64,000 nucleotides of DNA from Heterobilharzia americana (Eukaryota; Platyhelminthes; Trematoda; Strigeidida; Schistosomatidae): contig OX104127.1 in the NCBI GenBank assembly GCA_944470555.2, forward strand, positions 159,687,276 to 159,751,275. Direction: 5' to 3'. Positions 10,576-20,745 of this stretch are shown one piece after another. The notes under the pieces were generated by a model. That model had not been told where the DNA came from. It saw nothing but the letters and a program-made list of their open reading frames with translations, and made no database searches. Position numbers and translations under genes: made by a program. Position 1 is the first letter of the stretch, and every line of letters starts with the position of its first letter.

Positions 10576-11026
10576 GCGCAACAGTTTTATGTAATATGTA
10601 ATTGTGTGAATAGGTTGTGAGTAATTGCTTTAGGTAGTTGACTTTCAACCCATTGTGGATTATGTGTTCTAATCCCACTCCATTAACTGAAGTTTTGGGA
10701 GCCATTGAGTAAGATCATTAGCCATCACATAGTAGAGGTATAGCTCATTACCTATGGCACAAACGTGCACGAGGTTACGGAAAGCATTTTGACTCAACTC
10801 GGTTTCAATATGTTACTGATTTTATTACTTAATCTTTTACCACCTCATGTGAGTACTTGATTTTTTCTGCCTTCATTTTGTAGGCTGTTGCCTTCAGAAC
10901 GAACAAGTAATCTTTTCATCCGGTTGGTCAGATTGTTTTTCCACCTAGTAGAGTGTGGCAGTTCCATCAGGCACTCATACATTAATTTCAGCAAATTTGT
11001 TAATGTTTTGATGAATTAGATTACTT
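10576..11026. other. No recognised feature
   Basis: AT-rich intronic sequence. Weakly tRNA-like words around 10640-10800 were not convincing enough to call a SINE. Confidence 0.4.
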
Positions 11027-11270
11027 GGTATTCATCATGGATTGACTACAGTTGGAGGAACATTGAAGACCTTGAAATACTGGACAGCTGTTTCGTCCGA
11101 GTAGTATGGGACTCCTCAGCAGTACGCACCCACTACCTCACCAGGGATCGAACCTGCGACCTTCAGGTCCCGTGGCCATCACGTTACCATTGAGCTAGCC
11201 ACTGGGTTGAAATGCAGTGATCCATATTTCCAACTTTTATCAGTTCACGACATAGCGCGACCGCCGCTCT
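11027..11270 (-). mobile_element. SINE-B copy with core-intact hammerhead
   Basis: On the minus strand the element shows a tRNA-like part (A box GCTCAATGGTAACGTG; B box GGTTCGATCCCTGG), then the hammerhead at 11077-11125, and the tail CTGTAGTCAATCCATGATG with GAATACC. It is the left arm of a head-to-head pair with 11271-11690. The family is distinct from SINE-A in sequence and in its tRNA-like part. Confidence 0.8.
11077..11125 (-). ncRNA. Hammerhead ribozyme, SINE-B type, core intact
   Basis: The minus strand gives CUGAGGA (complement of 11113-11119), stem II GUCC/GGAC with a loop enlarged by about four bases, GAAA (11091-11094), stem III inside ACAGCUGU, and a GUC cleavage triplet (11083-11085). 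Stem I pairs GUACUG (11120-11125) with CAGUAU (11077-11082) in full. In the neighbouring copy at 12009-12058 the equivalent pair is GCACUG with CAGUGU, so a U-A pair has become C-G: a covariation that supports the fold. Confidence 0.8.
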
Positions 11271-11690
11271 AATCCCACAAACCTCTAAATTCAATTTAAC
11301 TAGTGCTCATTTGTGACTAGCTTCGTGAGGTGATTGTCGAATTTCCAATGAGAAGTTGTGACCAGTGGGACAAACCTGGTGACAGTGAGGACAACTACTC
11401 AACGATGAAATTGAGTGGTGGTCGCACTATGTCGTGAACTGACAGAAGTTAGAAATATGGACCACTGGATTCCGACTGAGTGGCTGGCTCAATGGTAACG
11501 TGCTGACGATGGAACCTGAAGGTCGTGGGTTCGACCCCCCAGCGAGGTGGCGTCGTGGGCGTCCCATACTAGGACGAAACAGGTGTCAAATGCTCCTAGG
11601 TTTTTAACGTTCCTCCAACTGATGTCATTCCATGATGAATATCAACTGGAAAAATCTCTAAATCCCCACAAACCCCCGAATTAGATTGAT
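11271..11690 (+). mobile_element. SINE-B copy longer than one unit, ribozyme deleted
   Basis: The copy begins with AATCCCACAAACC (11271-11283), passes the head (GCTTCGTGAGGTGATTGTCG), the tRNA-like part (GCTCAATGGTAACGTG, GGTTCGACCC), a damaged ribozyme, the tail, and ends with AATCCCCACAAACC again (11661-11674). The unit length is therefore about 390 bp. The ribozyme has lost the stem I 5' strand and the whole CUGAGGA block; GAAA (about 11596-11599) and GUC remain. Confidence 0.7.
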
Positions 11691-11954
11691 TGTATATTTC
11701 ACAATTGTTTCCATTTTCAAATATAGTAGTTAAATCTTGTTAACGAGCTATTTGAAACAATTAGTCCCTTTTATGAGTTTAGATAGTGTAATTAGAAGAC
11801 GAAGTTGATTTGATCACATGAATGAAACTAAGAAAATGCGTCGAGCTACGTTGTACACGTCTGTACAGTGGGTAATGAGACACACCATTTGTGTGAGGAA
11901 GGCTACAAGTACTACTACCAAGCTACTCAAACTTTTGATCACATAGTTCCTTCA

Positions 11955-12258
11955 AGTTGTTATTCATCGTAGACTGACATCTGTTGAAGGAACAAAGGAA
12001 ACCTGGGAACACTGGACAACTGTTTCGTCCTAGTATGGGACTCCTAAGCAGTGCGCACTCACGACCCCGCCAGCCAATGATCGAACCGGCGACCTTCAAG
12101 TTCCGTGGCCAGCAGGTTACCATTGAGCTGGCCACTGGGTCAGAACCCAATGGTCCATATTTCCAACTTGTGTTAGCTCACGATATAGCTCAACCGCCAC
12201 CCAATGTCATCGTTGGGTAACTGTCCTCACGACCATCAGGCTTGCCCTCCCCCTTGTC
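11955..12258 (-). mobile_element. SINE-B copy, single, ribozyme CUUAGGA variant
   Basis: Minus strand: head AGGGGGAGGGCAAGCCTG, tRNA-like part with GGTAACCTGCTGGCC and GGTTCGATCATTGG, then the hammerhead (12009-12058), and a tail with AACAAAGGAAACC and ACTGACATCTGTTGAAGG (given as + strand). G5 of the core is U (CUUAGGA), which should cripple cleavage; GAAA and GUC are present. The same variant occurs at 40892-40945. Confidence 0.75.
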
Positions 12259-13173
12259 AAGTCAATTTATACAAAACTGAAGAATAGGAAGAAAAATAAG
12301 AATCATCGAGAGAAAAGGGGATTAAATTTGAAAAAGATCCAAAGAGAAAGAAAGAATGATATAATTGATCCTAATCTTGATAAAAATACAAACTTTAACA
12401 AGGTTGGAATAAATTTTTTTTGTACACATAAAGATGTGAAGGGGTGAATATATATCGATTTTCAGCCATGTCATCAACTACTGATTTCTATCATCTTAGG
12501 GACCCCAACGAGATGGTTTTTACATCTCCCAACATGACTTATAACAACAGTAAGAGACTTTGTTAACTGGTATCATATCTTGATCTGATCAACTGGAACC
12601 CTCTTCCAACGTAATCCAAACTCCCCTCAACATGGTACATCGAGGTAAGTGGTGGCGGTTGACTTGTACAGTACATATCAAAGCCACCCAGTCTGATCAA
12701 TCAATTTGTCTAATACCTCAACACTGCTTACACAGTAATTCTACCAAATGTGAGCAACGCTAGAAAGATACCTGTAGTCGAAATCCTGTAACTGATTCAT
12801 GTTTTCTACTTTCAACGACTCATAGTCGTATAAATAGGACAAAATACAGTGAAGTGGTCGACCAACACTACTTCACTCTGTATCATTAAACTGGGAATAG
12901 TTGTAGGTCAGTCCCAAAGTATCATCTTATATTTGACAGATGTGAAATGCACGTCAGCCGTACATACACAAATTTCTGCTCAGTCGGTTCACAAGACTGG
13001 ATTTTTATCAGTATCTTCATCCAGTAGGACCCATTTCTACAATAATTTATTTAGCTCTAGATAAAGATGATCGTTACACTCCATTTGTTTTTAATTCCAT
13101 CTAGATATATGTTGTTCTACGTTCAATTTATTGAATATTTAGTTGTATTCTCTCTTCTTTGTTAATTCTTTAG
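12259..13173. other. Last part of the intron, no recognised feature
   Basis: No repeat recognised. It ends in the pyrimidine-rich acceptor TATTCTCTCTTCTTTG...CTTTAG in front of the exon at 13174. Confidence 0.5.
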
Positions 13174-13257
13174 GAGCAACCTTGGTGTCCTGGTTGTCGA
13201 CAAATGTTTGCCTCACGAACTGAACTAGAAGAACATTTTCAAGGCTGTCTACTATGA
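13174..13257 (+). CDS. Host gene, last exon: C2HC zinc finger C-terminus
   Basis: The exon starts after CTTTAG, in phase 0, and encodes 27 residues before TGA: EQPWCPGCRQMFASR followed by TELEEHFQGCLL. The cysteines and histidine are spaced C-x2-C-x12-H-x3-C, and the protein ends two residues after the last Cys. That spacing, the L-x-x-H step and the immediate end are the known layout of the ubiquitin-binding zinc fingers that finish NEMO (IKBKG) and optineurin. Other adaptors have related fingers, so the name is not certain. Together with the exon at 4572-4785 it gives the last 98 or so residues. No AATAAA signal was noticed in the next 300 bases. Confidence 0.65.
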   Translation, partial: EQPWCPGCRQMFASRTELEEHFQGCLL

Positions 13258-13730
13258 ATTCATTGAATTTCTTATATCCTGTTTATTGTGATAGCTAAAA
13301 CATTACCATACTCATAAGTAATGTAACGCTTATATATTACGTTCTCCTATCATCTAAGACTTCATTTACCATTCCATACCATTATATCATGGGAATTGTC
13401 AGATATCTTTCATTGATAACATTAACTAACAGTTTGATTGGCATGTGTTTCTGAGGTGTTCTCTTCTCATTTAGTTAATTATTTAAGAAAAACTCACTTT
13501 CATGATGACTGCCTGTTGTTGTTTTTTTGTTTTTTTTTATCACCATCAATTCAATATCCATTTTTAAAGTCATTGAACATGTTGAACATTGATCATTTAT
13601 TCATTAGTTGCTTTTTGTTGTTTATTGAAGTCAACCGAAAGCCTCTTCTAGTTTTATTCAGGAAAGGTCTTGCTATGGGTTCAGTTGTTGTTGACTTGCG
13701 TAAAATCTACAGTGTATTTTTGTTTAGTGT
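13258..13730. other. Downstream of the host gene
   Basis: Probably 3' UTR and flank. One open + frame (13438-13770) is rich in Leu/Phe/Ser and runs into the SINE-A tail, so it is not called as a gene. Confidence 0.4.
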
Positions 13731-13908
13731 TATTGCTTGTATTATACCGTCGTTGATTGGACCGAATTGATCAGTCTCTGTTGGCATGTGGGCTCCTGTG
13801 CGGATACCTCGATATTGCCTGTGTTTTAATTATGTATAGTAATGATGGGAAGTGGCTAGCAGTTGAATCCAGGATGCGCATTTCGTCCTATTTGGGACTC
13901 GTCATATG
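13731..13908 (-). mobile_element. SINE-A copy, broken at the ribozyme
   Basis: The minus strand holds the 3' tail, spacer and most of the hammerhead, with GAAA and AUC intact, but the sequence stops at the CUGACGA block (reads AUGACGA) and stem I is lost. It is joined directly to a + strand SINE-A tail. Confidence 0.75.
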
Positions 13909-13975
13909 AGCCTATATGCCAACAGAGACTGATCAGTTCGGTTCAATCAACGACGGTGTAATACAAGCAATTACA
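13909..13975 (+). mobile_element. SINE-A 3' tail, inverted against the left copy
   Basis: The sequence ATATGCCAACAGAGACTGAT followed by the ACGGTGTAATACAAGC end repeats, inverted, the tail at 13733-13800. The two tails would fold into a hairpin of roughly 65 bp with the ribozyme piece in the loop. Confidence 0.7.
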
Positions 13976-14007
13976 CTAAACCTATATGCGTCGCACAAGA
14001 AGTGGCT

Positions 14008-14192
14008 ATCGTGGCTCGTTGGTGTAGTGGATAACGCCCTGGCGTTTGAAGCGATCGCTCCCGAGTCCCGGTCAGAGTAACATCACTCAATGAGAGGCAG
14101 GTACATACAGCTGACGAGTCCCAAATAGGACTTAATTCGCATCCTGGATTCCACTGCTACCCACTACCCATCATTACCATACATTGTATTTT
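14008..14192 (+). mobile_element. SINE-A copy, 3' truncated, ribozyme core mutated
   Basis: The head is well kept: GTGGCTATCGTGGCTCG, the A-box-like TTGGTGTAGTGGATAACGC and the anticodon-arm-like CTGGCGTTTGAAGCGATCGC. The hammerhead has CUGACGA (14111-14117) but UUAA (14132-14135) in place of GAAA, the same lesion as at 520-523. Confidence 0.8.
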
Positions 14193-14227
14193 TGTTGTTT
14201 TATCTGTTCATTTGGTGGTCGTTTTTT

Positions 14228-14400
14228 GACAGTGGCGAGATTTAAACCACCGTAGGGTTACGTGCTAACCAGATTTTCATTTCACTTCAACCACTAAGGA
14301 TTTTGCCCGATGACCATGTGAATTCGTGACGTGTTATCATCTCTTGGTCGTATTCACAATAGTTTCGCAGTCAGGATTTCCTTTCCCAATACAAATCTCA
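14228..14400 (+). mobile_element. SINE-C fragment
   Basis: It shares CAGATTTTCATTTCACTTCA and the later words CCCGATGACCATGTGAATTC and GACGTGTTA with 39990-40170. The tRNA-like head is mostly lost here. Confidence 0.5.
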
Positions 14401-15384
14401 GATATGCAAATTGATAATCAATGTGATGCTCCCATTTAAGTAGATTTCAATTGAGGTTAAGAAGTCATGACTAAGCAAGCAGTCAACGTGAATACAACGA
14501 ACAGACAGTTATGCATGACAAATTCACATAACAGCGATCAGATAAAACTCTTCATGATTGGAGTGAAATAGAGGTGTTCACCAACTGTGTCTCAACTCAC
14601 TTGGTGGTCACTGGTTCGGGTTTCATCGTATCACCCTCACTCACCATCTAGTATTGAAGAGACAGAAGACAAGCACGACGGGAAGAATGTCTATTGACAA
14701 CAATTGGAACGGTTGTCATTACATATGGTACACCTTGCACTCAACCCGTCATTTGCAAATGTGTTTCGTTTCCTCTTCTGTTCCTCTCTTGATCTGCTCT
14801 TCATACATTCTTATCAGCAGCATCCACTGTAATACGTCTGCGTTATCCCTTGCGTTGCTCTTGGCAGAAACCTTACCCATTGCCTTTTAATTCTCTATGA
14901 TTCCTGCCACCCTCTCAACATATACTACTCATATCCATTGTTATCAGCAACGCCCACTACAGTATCAATACTGTCTTCCAAATCACGTCCATCTCATAGG
15001 TAGTCAAAATGATCATTATTTAAAAGTCCCGATTGAAACTCTAGGACTCAGCAATCTAGACAAAACTTATGTGTACAGGTTGCATGTTAAACCTATCCAT
15101 TGAACAGTATCGTTGCATCATCCATGTCATCGCTTTAATAATTTGACCGTTTTAGTTATGTAATTTTATTTCACTAGCTAATCCTCAATACTAATTTTCG
15201 AAAGTATTTTATCAGTTCATCAAAAATTAACTGATAAATGGTCAATATAGGGTGATTACGTAGTAATCGATGAAATAATAGAACACTTACTAAACGTGAG
15301 TAGGTACTGTTCCATATCAACAAGTGAACAACCTACATAATTACACAAATCAGTAGTAAAATATCTCATAAAGACTAGAAGAAA
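14401..15384. other. No recognised feature
   Basis: Two adjoining open + frames (14654-14890 and 14897-15103) have no recognisable motif and no splice signals that would support a gene. Confidence 0.45.
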
Positions 15385-15499
15385 ATAAGAGATTAGACTG
15401 ACTTTTATCTGAATGCAGAGATCTCGCTTGAACTGATGAATTGCCAAGGCTTCTACTGTGTTCAACTGGAGAATTAGCACTCCCTTCAATATGTTTCAC
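15385..15499 (-). mobile_element. PLE C-terminal tail fragment
   Basis: Minus strand reads VEALAIHQFKRDLCIQIK, the conserved C-terminal motif that follows the GIY-YIG domain in PLEs. It matches the sequence at 18172-18235. Confidence 0.6.
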
Positions 15500-16382
15500 T
15501 TGACATTATCAATTAGTTTTTCTGGTAACAATAATGGATTTATCTGAAAGATATTTCTGGAATACTAGAAACGGTTTTTAGCATGTCGTGTAGTATCAAT
15601 TGGATAGAAACAGTATAAATGTATATATAATAAAAATGGTTACTCCATCTAAAACTTACTTGAAAATCCACAGTTAACTAAAATAAATTAACCAATCACA
15701 TTGGTAATTAGATTCACAATATATAAATACTAGCAAAGTGTGTACTCTTTCATGAGTTCGCTTTCAAAACGAATACGAGCTAAGTACAATATTGTAGAGT
15801 TTTATATTCAGTATTACATGCATAAAGTTGTATATACTTACTCCTAGTCTTGCCTGACCTGACAACCTACACATGGAGTGCTCAGAATGAAGAGGATGTT
15901 GGTCATCTGATTAGACAACTCGCACACGAGTTAAGATGTTTGTTCAGAACAGTTTCACTTAACAGGCTTAGGAGTACATCACTAGTTCTGCTAATGATCT
16001 TCAAAGTTACATACAGTCCAAGAAGGAATAAAGTGGAACAATACAGGATAATAAGCGAGATGCAAGTGTTCATGAAACTGAGACTGATTTATACCAGTTA
16101 CTCTCAGCCTCGTGATATAGAAATTTGGGTGAAAGATTGTTTTGATAAAAGATGAGATGTAGGAGGATCAGGAGTGGTTTGAAGAAAAACTCACGTCGAG
16201 ATAAATCACACTTGTAGTATACACATGTATGAATAGAACGGGAATCGTGTGATTTGAGTAGACAGTTTACATAAATTATGTTCAGGTCTAAAATTGAAGT
16301 TTATCGTGTGACGATTTGAAGAATTATGCTGAAGAGCATTCGTGGAGTACCTACCATTTTCCAATGGTTGATAGATAATCGT
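15500..16382 (+). repeat. U1 unclassified repeat, uninterrupted copy
   Basis: This copy matches 34428-34797 joined to 36068-36512. Shared landmarks are GAAAGATATTTCTGGA, CACATTGGTAATTAGATTCA, ACATGGAGTGCTCAGAATGA, TTCACTTAACAGGCTTAGGA and TGAAGAGCATTCGTGGAG. A + frame (15930-16155) is conserved between the copies (RNKVEQYRIISEMQVFMKLR) but has no known domain. It shows the site before the PLE insertion seen at 34.8 kb. Confidence 0.65.
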
Positions 16383-16680
16383 TTAGTTGGGAGCTATGCG
16401 ATGAAAAGTAGACTGGTGTAGGAACTGTCAGGCTATCAGCATATTCGATAAAATGAATACTAACTGAAGATGGTAAGTCATGCAGAAAGGAAGAGAAAAG
16501 ACAGGGAATTTCGGCACCTTCGGGGATCCCAGCAAAAAAAGTCATGGTACGGAATCGAACCCTGAAGTATAGTCTAAAAAAGCCAGGTTTTGAAGGTAGA
16601 TTCTTTCGGAGCAGTGTTAACCGTATGCTCAGGAATCGATCTGTTAATCGCCTATGTAACCAGCTCGATGGGATCATATC
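16383..16680 (-). mobile_element. CR1/SR1-like LINE fragment
   Basis: Minus strand frame includes IPEGAEIPCLFSSFLHDLPS (the LQGAVLSP block, altered) and FIEYADSLTV (YADD changed to YADS), then a LNDYLSTIGKW end. Same family as 900-2020. The second catalytic Asp is replaced. Confidence 0.7.
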
Positions 16681-17149
16681 TGATAAATATGATTCCGGGC
16701 ACTATAGAAAGCTTTCTTGTTGGGTTTCCAAGTGGAAACGCTAATGTTAAAGTAAATATATTAGTCACTAAGGAGGAATACTGCAGATTTGGGAGACAAG
16801 TAAAAATATAACCCACCCTTTTTCGCACAGAAGGAAGGATCTAAGAGAACGTGAATATTTAGACAATTAGGTAGCTTACCAGAATTGCGTTTTATTATAT
16901 GTTTGGTATTTTCATATCTTACTGTATTCAAATGTAGTTGTCCTTCAGGTTTTCAGAACTGTTGTCCAATTTGTTACACTAGGTGGATGCGTAATTTATC
17001 GATGCAGACATACAATCTGGGGGTCCCTGCTTAGTTTAGTCGGACAGCGAGATATTATCATCAACCTAGTTTATGGAGCTGTATTAGACTGTCGAGTGTA
17101 TTACTTATTCACTAGCCTCGTTCGTTTTTATACTGTAGGCACAAATAAT
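16681..17149. other. No recognised feature
   Basis: Nothing recognised; short open frames near 16544-16811 lie antisense to, or run out of, the CR1 fragment. Confidence 0.45.
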
Positions 17150-17340
17150 CAGTATAGTAATGATGGGGTAGTAGCTAACAGCAGAATCCACAATGCCCAT
17201 TTCTTTCTGTTTGGGACTCGTCAGCTGGATGTACTTGCCTCTCAGTGAGTGATGTTACTTCCACCGGGATTTTGACTCGGGAGCGATGGCTTCAAAGGCC
17301 AGGGCGTTATCCACTATGCCACACAGGAACGATAGCTACT
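17150..17340 (-). mobile_element. SINE-A copy, single, diverged
   Basis: The minus strand has the tRNA-like head (GGCATAGTGGATAACGC) and CAAGTACATCCAGCTGACGA, but stem II and GAAA are altered (AAAGAAATGGGC), so the ribozyme is dead. The 3' tail is missing. Confidence 0.7.
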
Positions 17341-17934
17341 TCTTGTATAATGGATGATAGTTATTACTATTTATTGACATACTTGTTATTCTCCGTTGTT
17401 TGTTGTGTTTGATCGAATTGTTCGACCTCAGCCAACCAATCAGATAAGAATGATTCAAACACCAGATAACCGTTTCTCTGGTTACAGTCCAAACGAGCTC
17501 ATCGGCGATGTACCTGGACAAACTCAGCTCAACTGAATCTGACCAGCTGACTTGCATGAATCTATATACTACACATCACCCTAAGTGGTTTCCAACTACT
17601 CACCTTCTTCACTAGTAATATCTTTCGGACTAACGCTCACAAATCTTAGTCAAAATCAGTAGCAATTTATATCTGATGATTTTATCTCTATTACTACACC
17701 ACCACTAATATTTTTTTTGGTATTAGCATGAGTTGAAAGAATCTCAAGGAGGTATTAAGTTGGATGATAATAGGTGGAATTTAAGGTATCTAAAGTACAC
17801 CTGTTTCTTAATAAAACACACCTTGATATGAACTTTGTCCACATAATTAAATCAATTGAAGGTAGTTTTCAGTTTCTAATTGCTAAATCATGTTCATAGT
17901 CTTACCTTTCATTGATGAGTGTTTAACTGATCAG
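17341..17934. other. No recognised feature
   Basis: AT-rich; nothing recognised. Confidence 0.45.
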
Positions 17935-18255
17935 TTTTTTAAGCATAATATTGCTCCTTTGGAGCTAGTTGTATAGGCCACACAAAGCGTACGCTTTCCA
18001 AACATATTTTGGAGCACTATACTGCATGGTTGTCGAGGAGAGAATGTAAATCAATTAACAGTTCAATTCTTGAACATTTGATCAACTCCGTACATAAAGC
18101 TAAACCAGAATCCTCCTTTAATGTCATTTATCGTTTCAGATAGAATAGTTCAAAAGGAGTATGCCTTCGACAGTTGTGCACAGTGGAGGCACTGGCAATT
18201 CATCAATTCAAGCCTGATCTCTACATGCAAAAGAAGTATGTTCAATCTCTCATCT
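17935..18255 (+). mobile_element. PLE GIY-YIG and C-terminal fragment
   Basis: With frame corrections the + strand reads a GHTKRTLSKHILEHYTAWLS-like endonuclease segment, an HLINSVHKAKPESSF-like stretch and VEALAIHQFKPDLYMQK. It is decayed by frameshifts; the RT domain is absent. Confidence 0.65.
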
Positions 18256-18844
18256 TATCATGGTCTTAACACTTTCATTTTTTCGATTTCATTATAATTA
18301 ATTAGTTTACTGTTATTATCACCTTCATTATGACGCTTGTCTCATTCTTCACCTTCTCTACATCCATCTGTCTATCAAGTGGACACTCAGTATTTACGTT
18401 TCTTATCTACCAACAATTTCCACCTTGTTAAACTCCTTGCCTTCTTCGACATTTCTACTGTCTTAGTTTATTACAACTACTTTGCATTCTTGATTCGGGT
18501 TTTTTGTAGCACTAGGTTAATGATGTAATTATAACCTATCGTTTTATAATGGACTGTTATATGTTTATGATATATGCATGAGTACGATTGTACAGCTTTA
18601 GAAAATGATATCGTAGAAAAAGAAAATTTCCTTCGGTGAATTATCTCTTCTCTATAATATTGTTATTTAGTATTGAATTCATTCTGTTATGATGTTTATT
18701 TTGAATTAGAATAACTCTTGAAGAAACTTTGTTATACACGAAGTTCGACAAAACAGTAAGAAGCCGTAAAATGGTCGGAACCGTGTAATGATGTATTTGC
18801 GCAACACATTTTGAACTATCTGACCACACATGTACTTGTCATTG
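18256..18844. other. No recognised feature
   Basis: Nothing recognised between two PLE fragments of opposite orientation. Confidence 0.45.
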
Positions 18845-20105
18845 GTATTTATATAAAAATTCATGAAGATAAGGGGTAAGAAAATAAAAAGAGGTGAAGT
18901 AGGAAGGCTGAATTAGAGGCCGAATAACAATGAAAATCAATAGAGCGAAAAACAATAGTACATCGAACTTGGTTTTCAATAGTTGATCGTACCAAGAAAG
19001 ATTTAATGTGACAATAAATTGTTTATGAACACAAAAAAGCGGTTTCAACTTTCTAATAGGTAAGGCTTCAACAAATTTAAGGATCCCTCCCCAACATGTT
19101 TTGTAAATAGGTGTAAAGGAAGTAGCCACATCAATCTTGTGACCTGTCTCAACGATATGTTTAGCGATCGAAGAACTTGGACGTCTGCTACCAACATTTA
19201 TAGGTTCAGGTGATTTAATTTGCTTCTGAAGCCACTTTGGAATATGTTCCGAGACCCTTACTTGCATGGATCTATTAGTCCTCCCTATGTATGTGTCACC
19301 ACACGTACATTTGAATTGGTAGATACAATGGGATGTGACATTGTCGTTCACATGCTGTGGGGGTTTGGGGGAATATAAGGGCTTCGTGGTTTCGATTACT
19401 CGAACCCTGGCTGCATAGTAAGTCCTTCTAACAGCAGCGTTAAGTCTCTGCTTAAGGATTGCACTCTGAGAGTCACCTTTGTACGGAAGGCTGATGAGGA
19501 CATCCTTCTTTGGGACTGACTGCAGTTCTAGTTTTGACGCTCTGCTGATTTTGTTCTGCCTGATAAATGTTGATGGATAGTTATTTTCCAACAAAATATC
19601 GGTCAGTGTTCCTCTTTCATCTTCTAAAGTATCCTCGGTGCATATTCGTTGAATTCTGCTGAATAGGCACCTTACTAACGTTCGCTTGTAGTGAACTGGG
19701 CAAAAGCTATGGTAATTCAGATATTGCCCTGTCCATGTAGGTTTTCTGTAGATAGATCGTTTTATGGATCCATCCTGCCTTCGACTAATTAATATATCTA
19801 GGAACGGCAAGCAGTCATCTTCCTCTTGAATACATGCCAAGTATCCGCTGTTCTGTACTTCGTTCAGTCGGTTTAGAATTGAAGTAGCCTGATTTGAGTT
19901 TTCACAAATGATCAGGATATCACCAACTAATCTTCGATACAGATGAGCTTGGTCTATTAAGTTCTGGGCTAAGTTCACCACGTGTGACATATGAGGGGAC
20001 CTAATTGACTTCCCATAGCGGCACCATCAACCTGGCGGAAATGTTCACCCTCAAAGGTGAATTTAATATTCCTTGTACATAAAAAGTAACAACTGTTTTA
20101 GGTGA
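18845..20105 (-). mobile_element. Penelope-like element: RT C-terminus and GIY-YIG endonuclease
   Basis: This is the longest open frame of the window (19990-18839, 383 codons, minus). Residue order: HLYRRLVGDILIICEN (RT catalytic block), LPFLDILISRRQDGSIKRSI (about 60-80), SIYRKPTWTGQYLNYHS, a basic linker, then CIYQFKCTCGDTYIGRTNRS with R and EH downstream (about 225-260; GIY-YIG endonuclease with the PLE-specific Cys motif), and the C-terminal FVEALPIRKLKPLFCVHKQ. Upstream, after a frameshift, EGEHFRQVDGAAMG extends the RT to about 20100. The RT YVDD is LVGD, so one catalytic Asp is lost; the endonuclease looks intact. The 5' part of the RT is missing. Confidence 0.9.
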
Positions 20106-20244
20106 TCCAAAGAAATGGGTATCGGAAACAAGAAGTATTGATTTTTTTGACTGATTTATCAAACTTCTCTATATATTTCAAGGTAGGAAATATATTCAGT
20201 CAAATTCTTGACTTTGAGATTCAACTATTGAACCAAAAAAGATG

Positions 20245-20745
20245 ATCTAATGAAATGGTGTTACAAAATGTTAGTCTCATCTGTATGGCTCAGAGACTTG
20301 ATGCGTTACGAAAGGGATTTCCAACAAACTACAGATAGTCATCTACAACTATCTACGCTCGATACTGAAAATGAAGATCAGATGGCCAGAATAATGAGAA
20401 TAAGCAACAAGGAAATCTGGCTGGTTGGTGACGAACCAATGAAGCAAGAAGCTATCGCTAAACAAATATGCAGAGTGAAGTGGAAGTGTAGATGGATTAG
20501 GCATACACTAAGAAGGCCGGCTGAGGACACACGTGCCAGGTACTTGAGTGGAACCCAAATGGGAAACGACGAGTTGGGCATCTGAGGTGAGGGTGACATC
20601 GAGGAGATCGTATGAGGAAGAAATGAGAGGTTGTGGGCTGTCGTGGAACCAGGTTAAAAGACTGCAGAGAAGAGAGTGACATGTAGACATGCCACTGAAT
20701 CCCTATGTTCCACTAGGAACCCATGGGACAAATAATAATATTAAT
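20245..20745 (+). mobile_element. R1 LINE 3' end with TAA-type tail
   Basis: It encodes MLVSSVWLRDLMRYERDFQ, RIMRISNKEIWLVGDEP, KWKCRWIRHTLRRPAEDT and stops at 20584, then continues to GAACCCATGGGACAAATAATAATATTAATAATAC. This is the post-RT domain and 3' end of R1, 5' truncated. Confidence 0.85.

Larger units (their letters stand above)
4786..13173 (+). other. Intron of the host gene, 8.4 kb, full of retroelements
   Basis: The intron starts GTAAGT and ends in a long pyrimidine tract followed by CTTTAG. It contains R1, R2, PLE and SINE-B copies in both orientations and no further exon that I can recognise. Its existence is inferred from matching phases and from the two exons being free of repeats; transcripts would confirm it. 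Confidence 0.55.
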
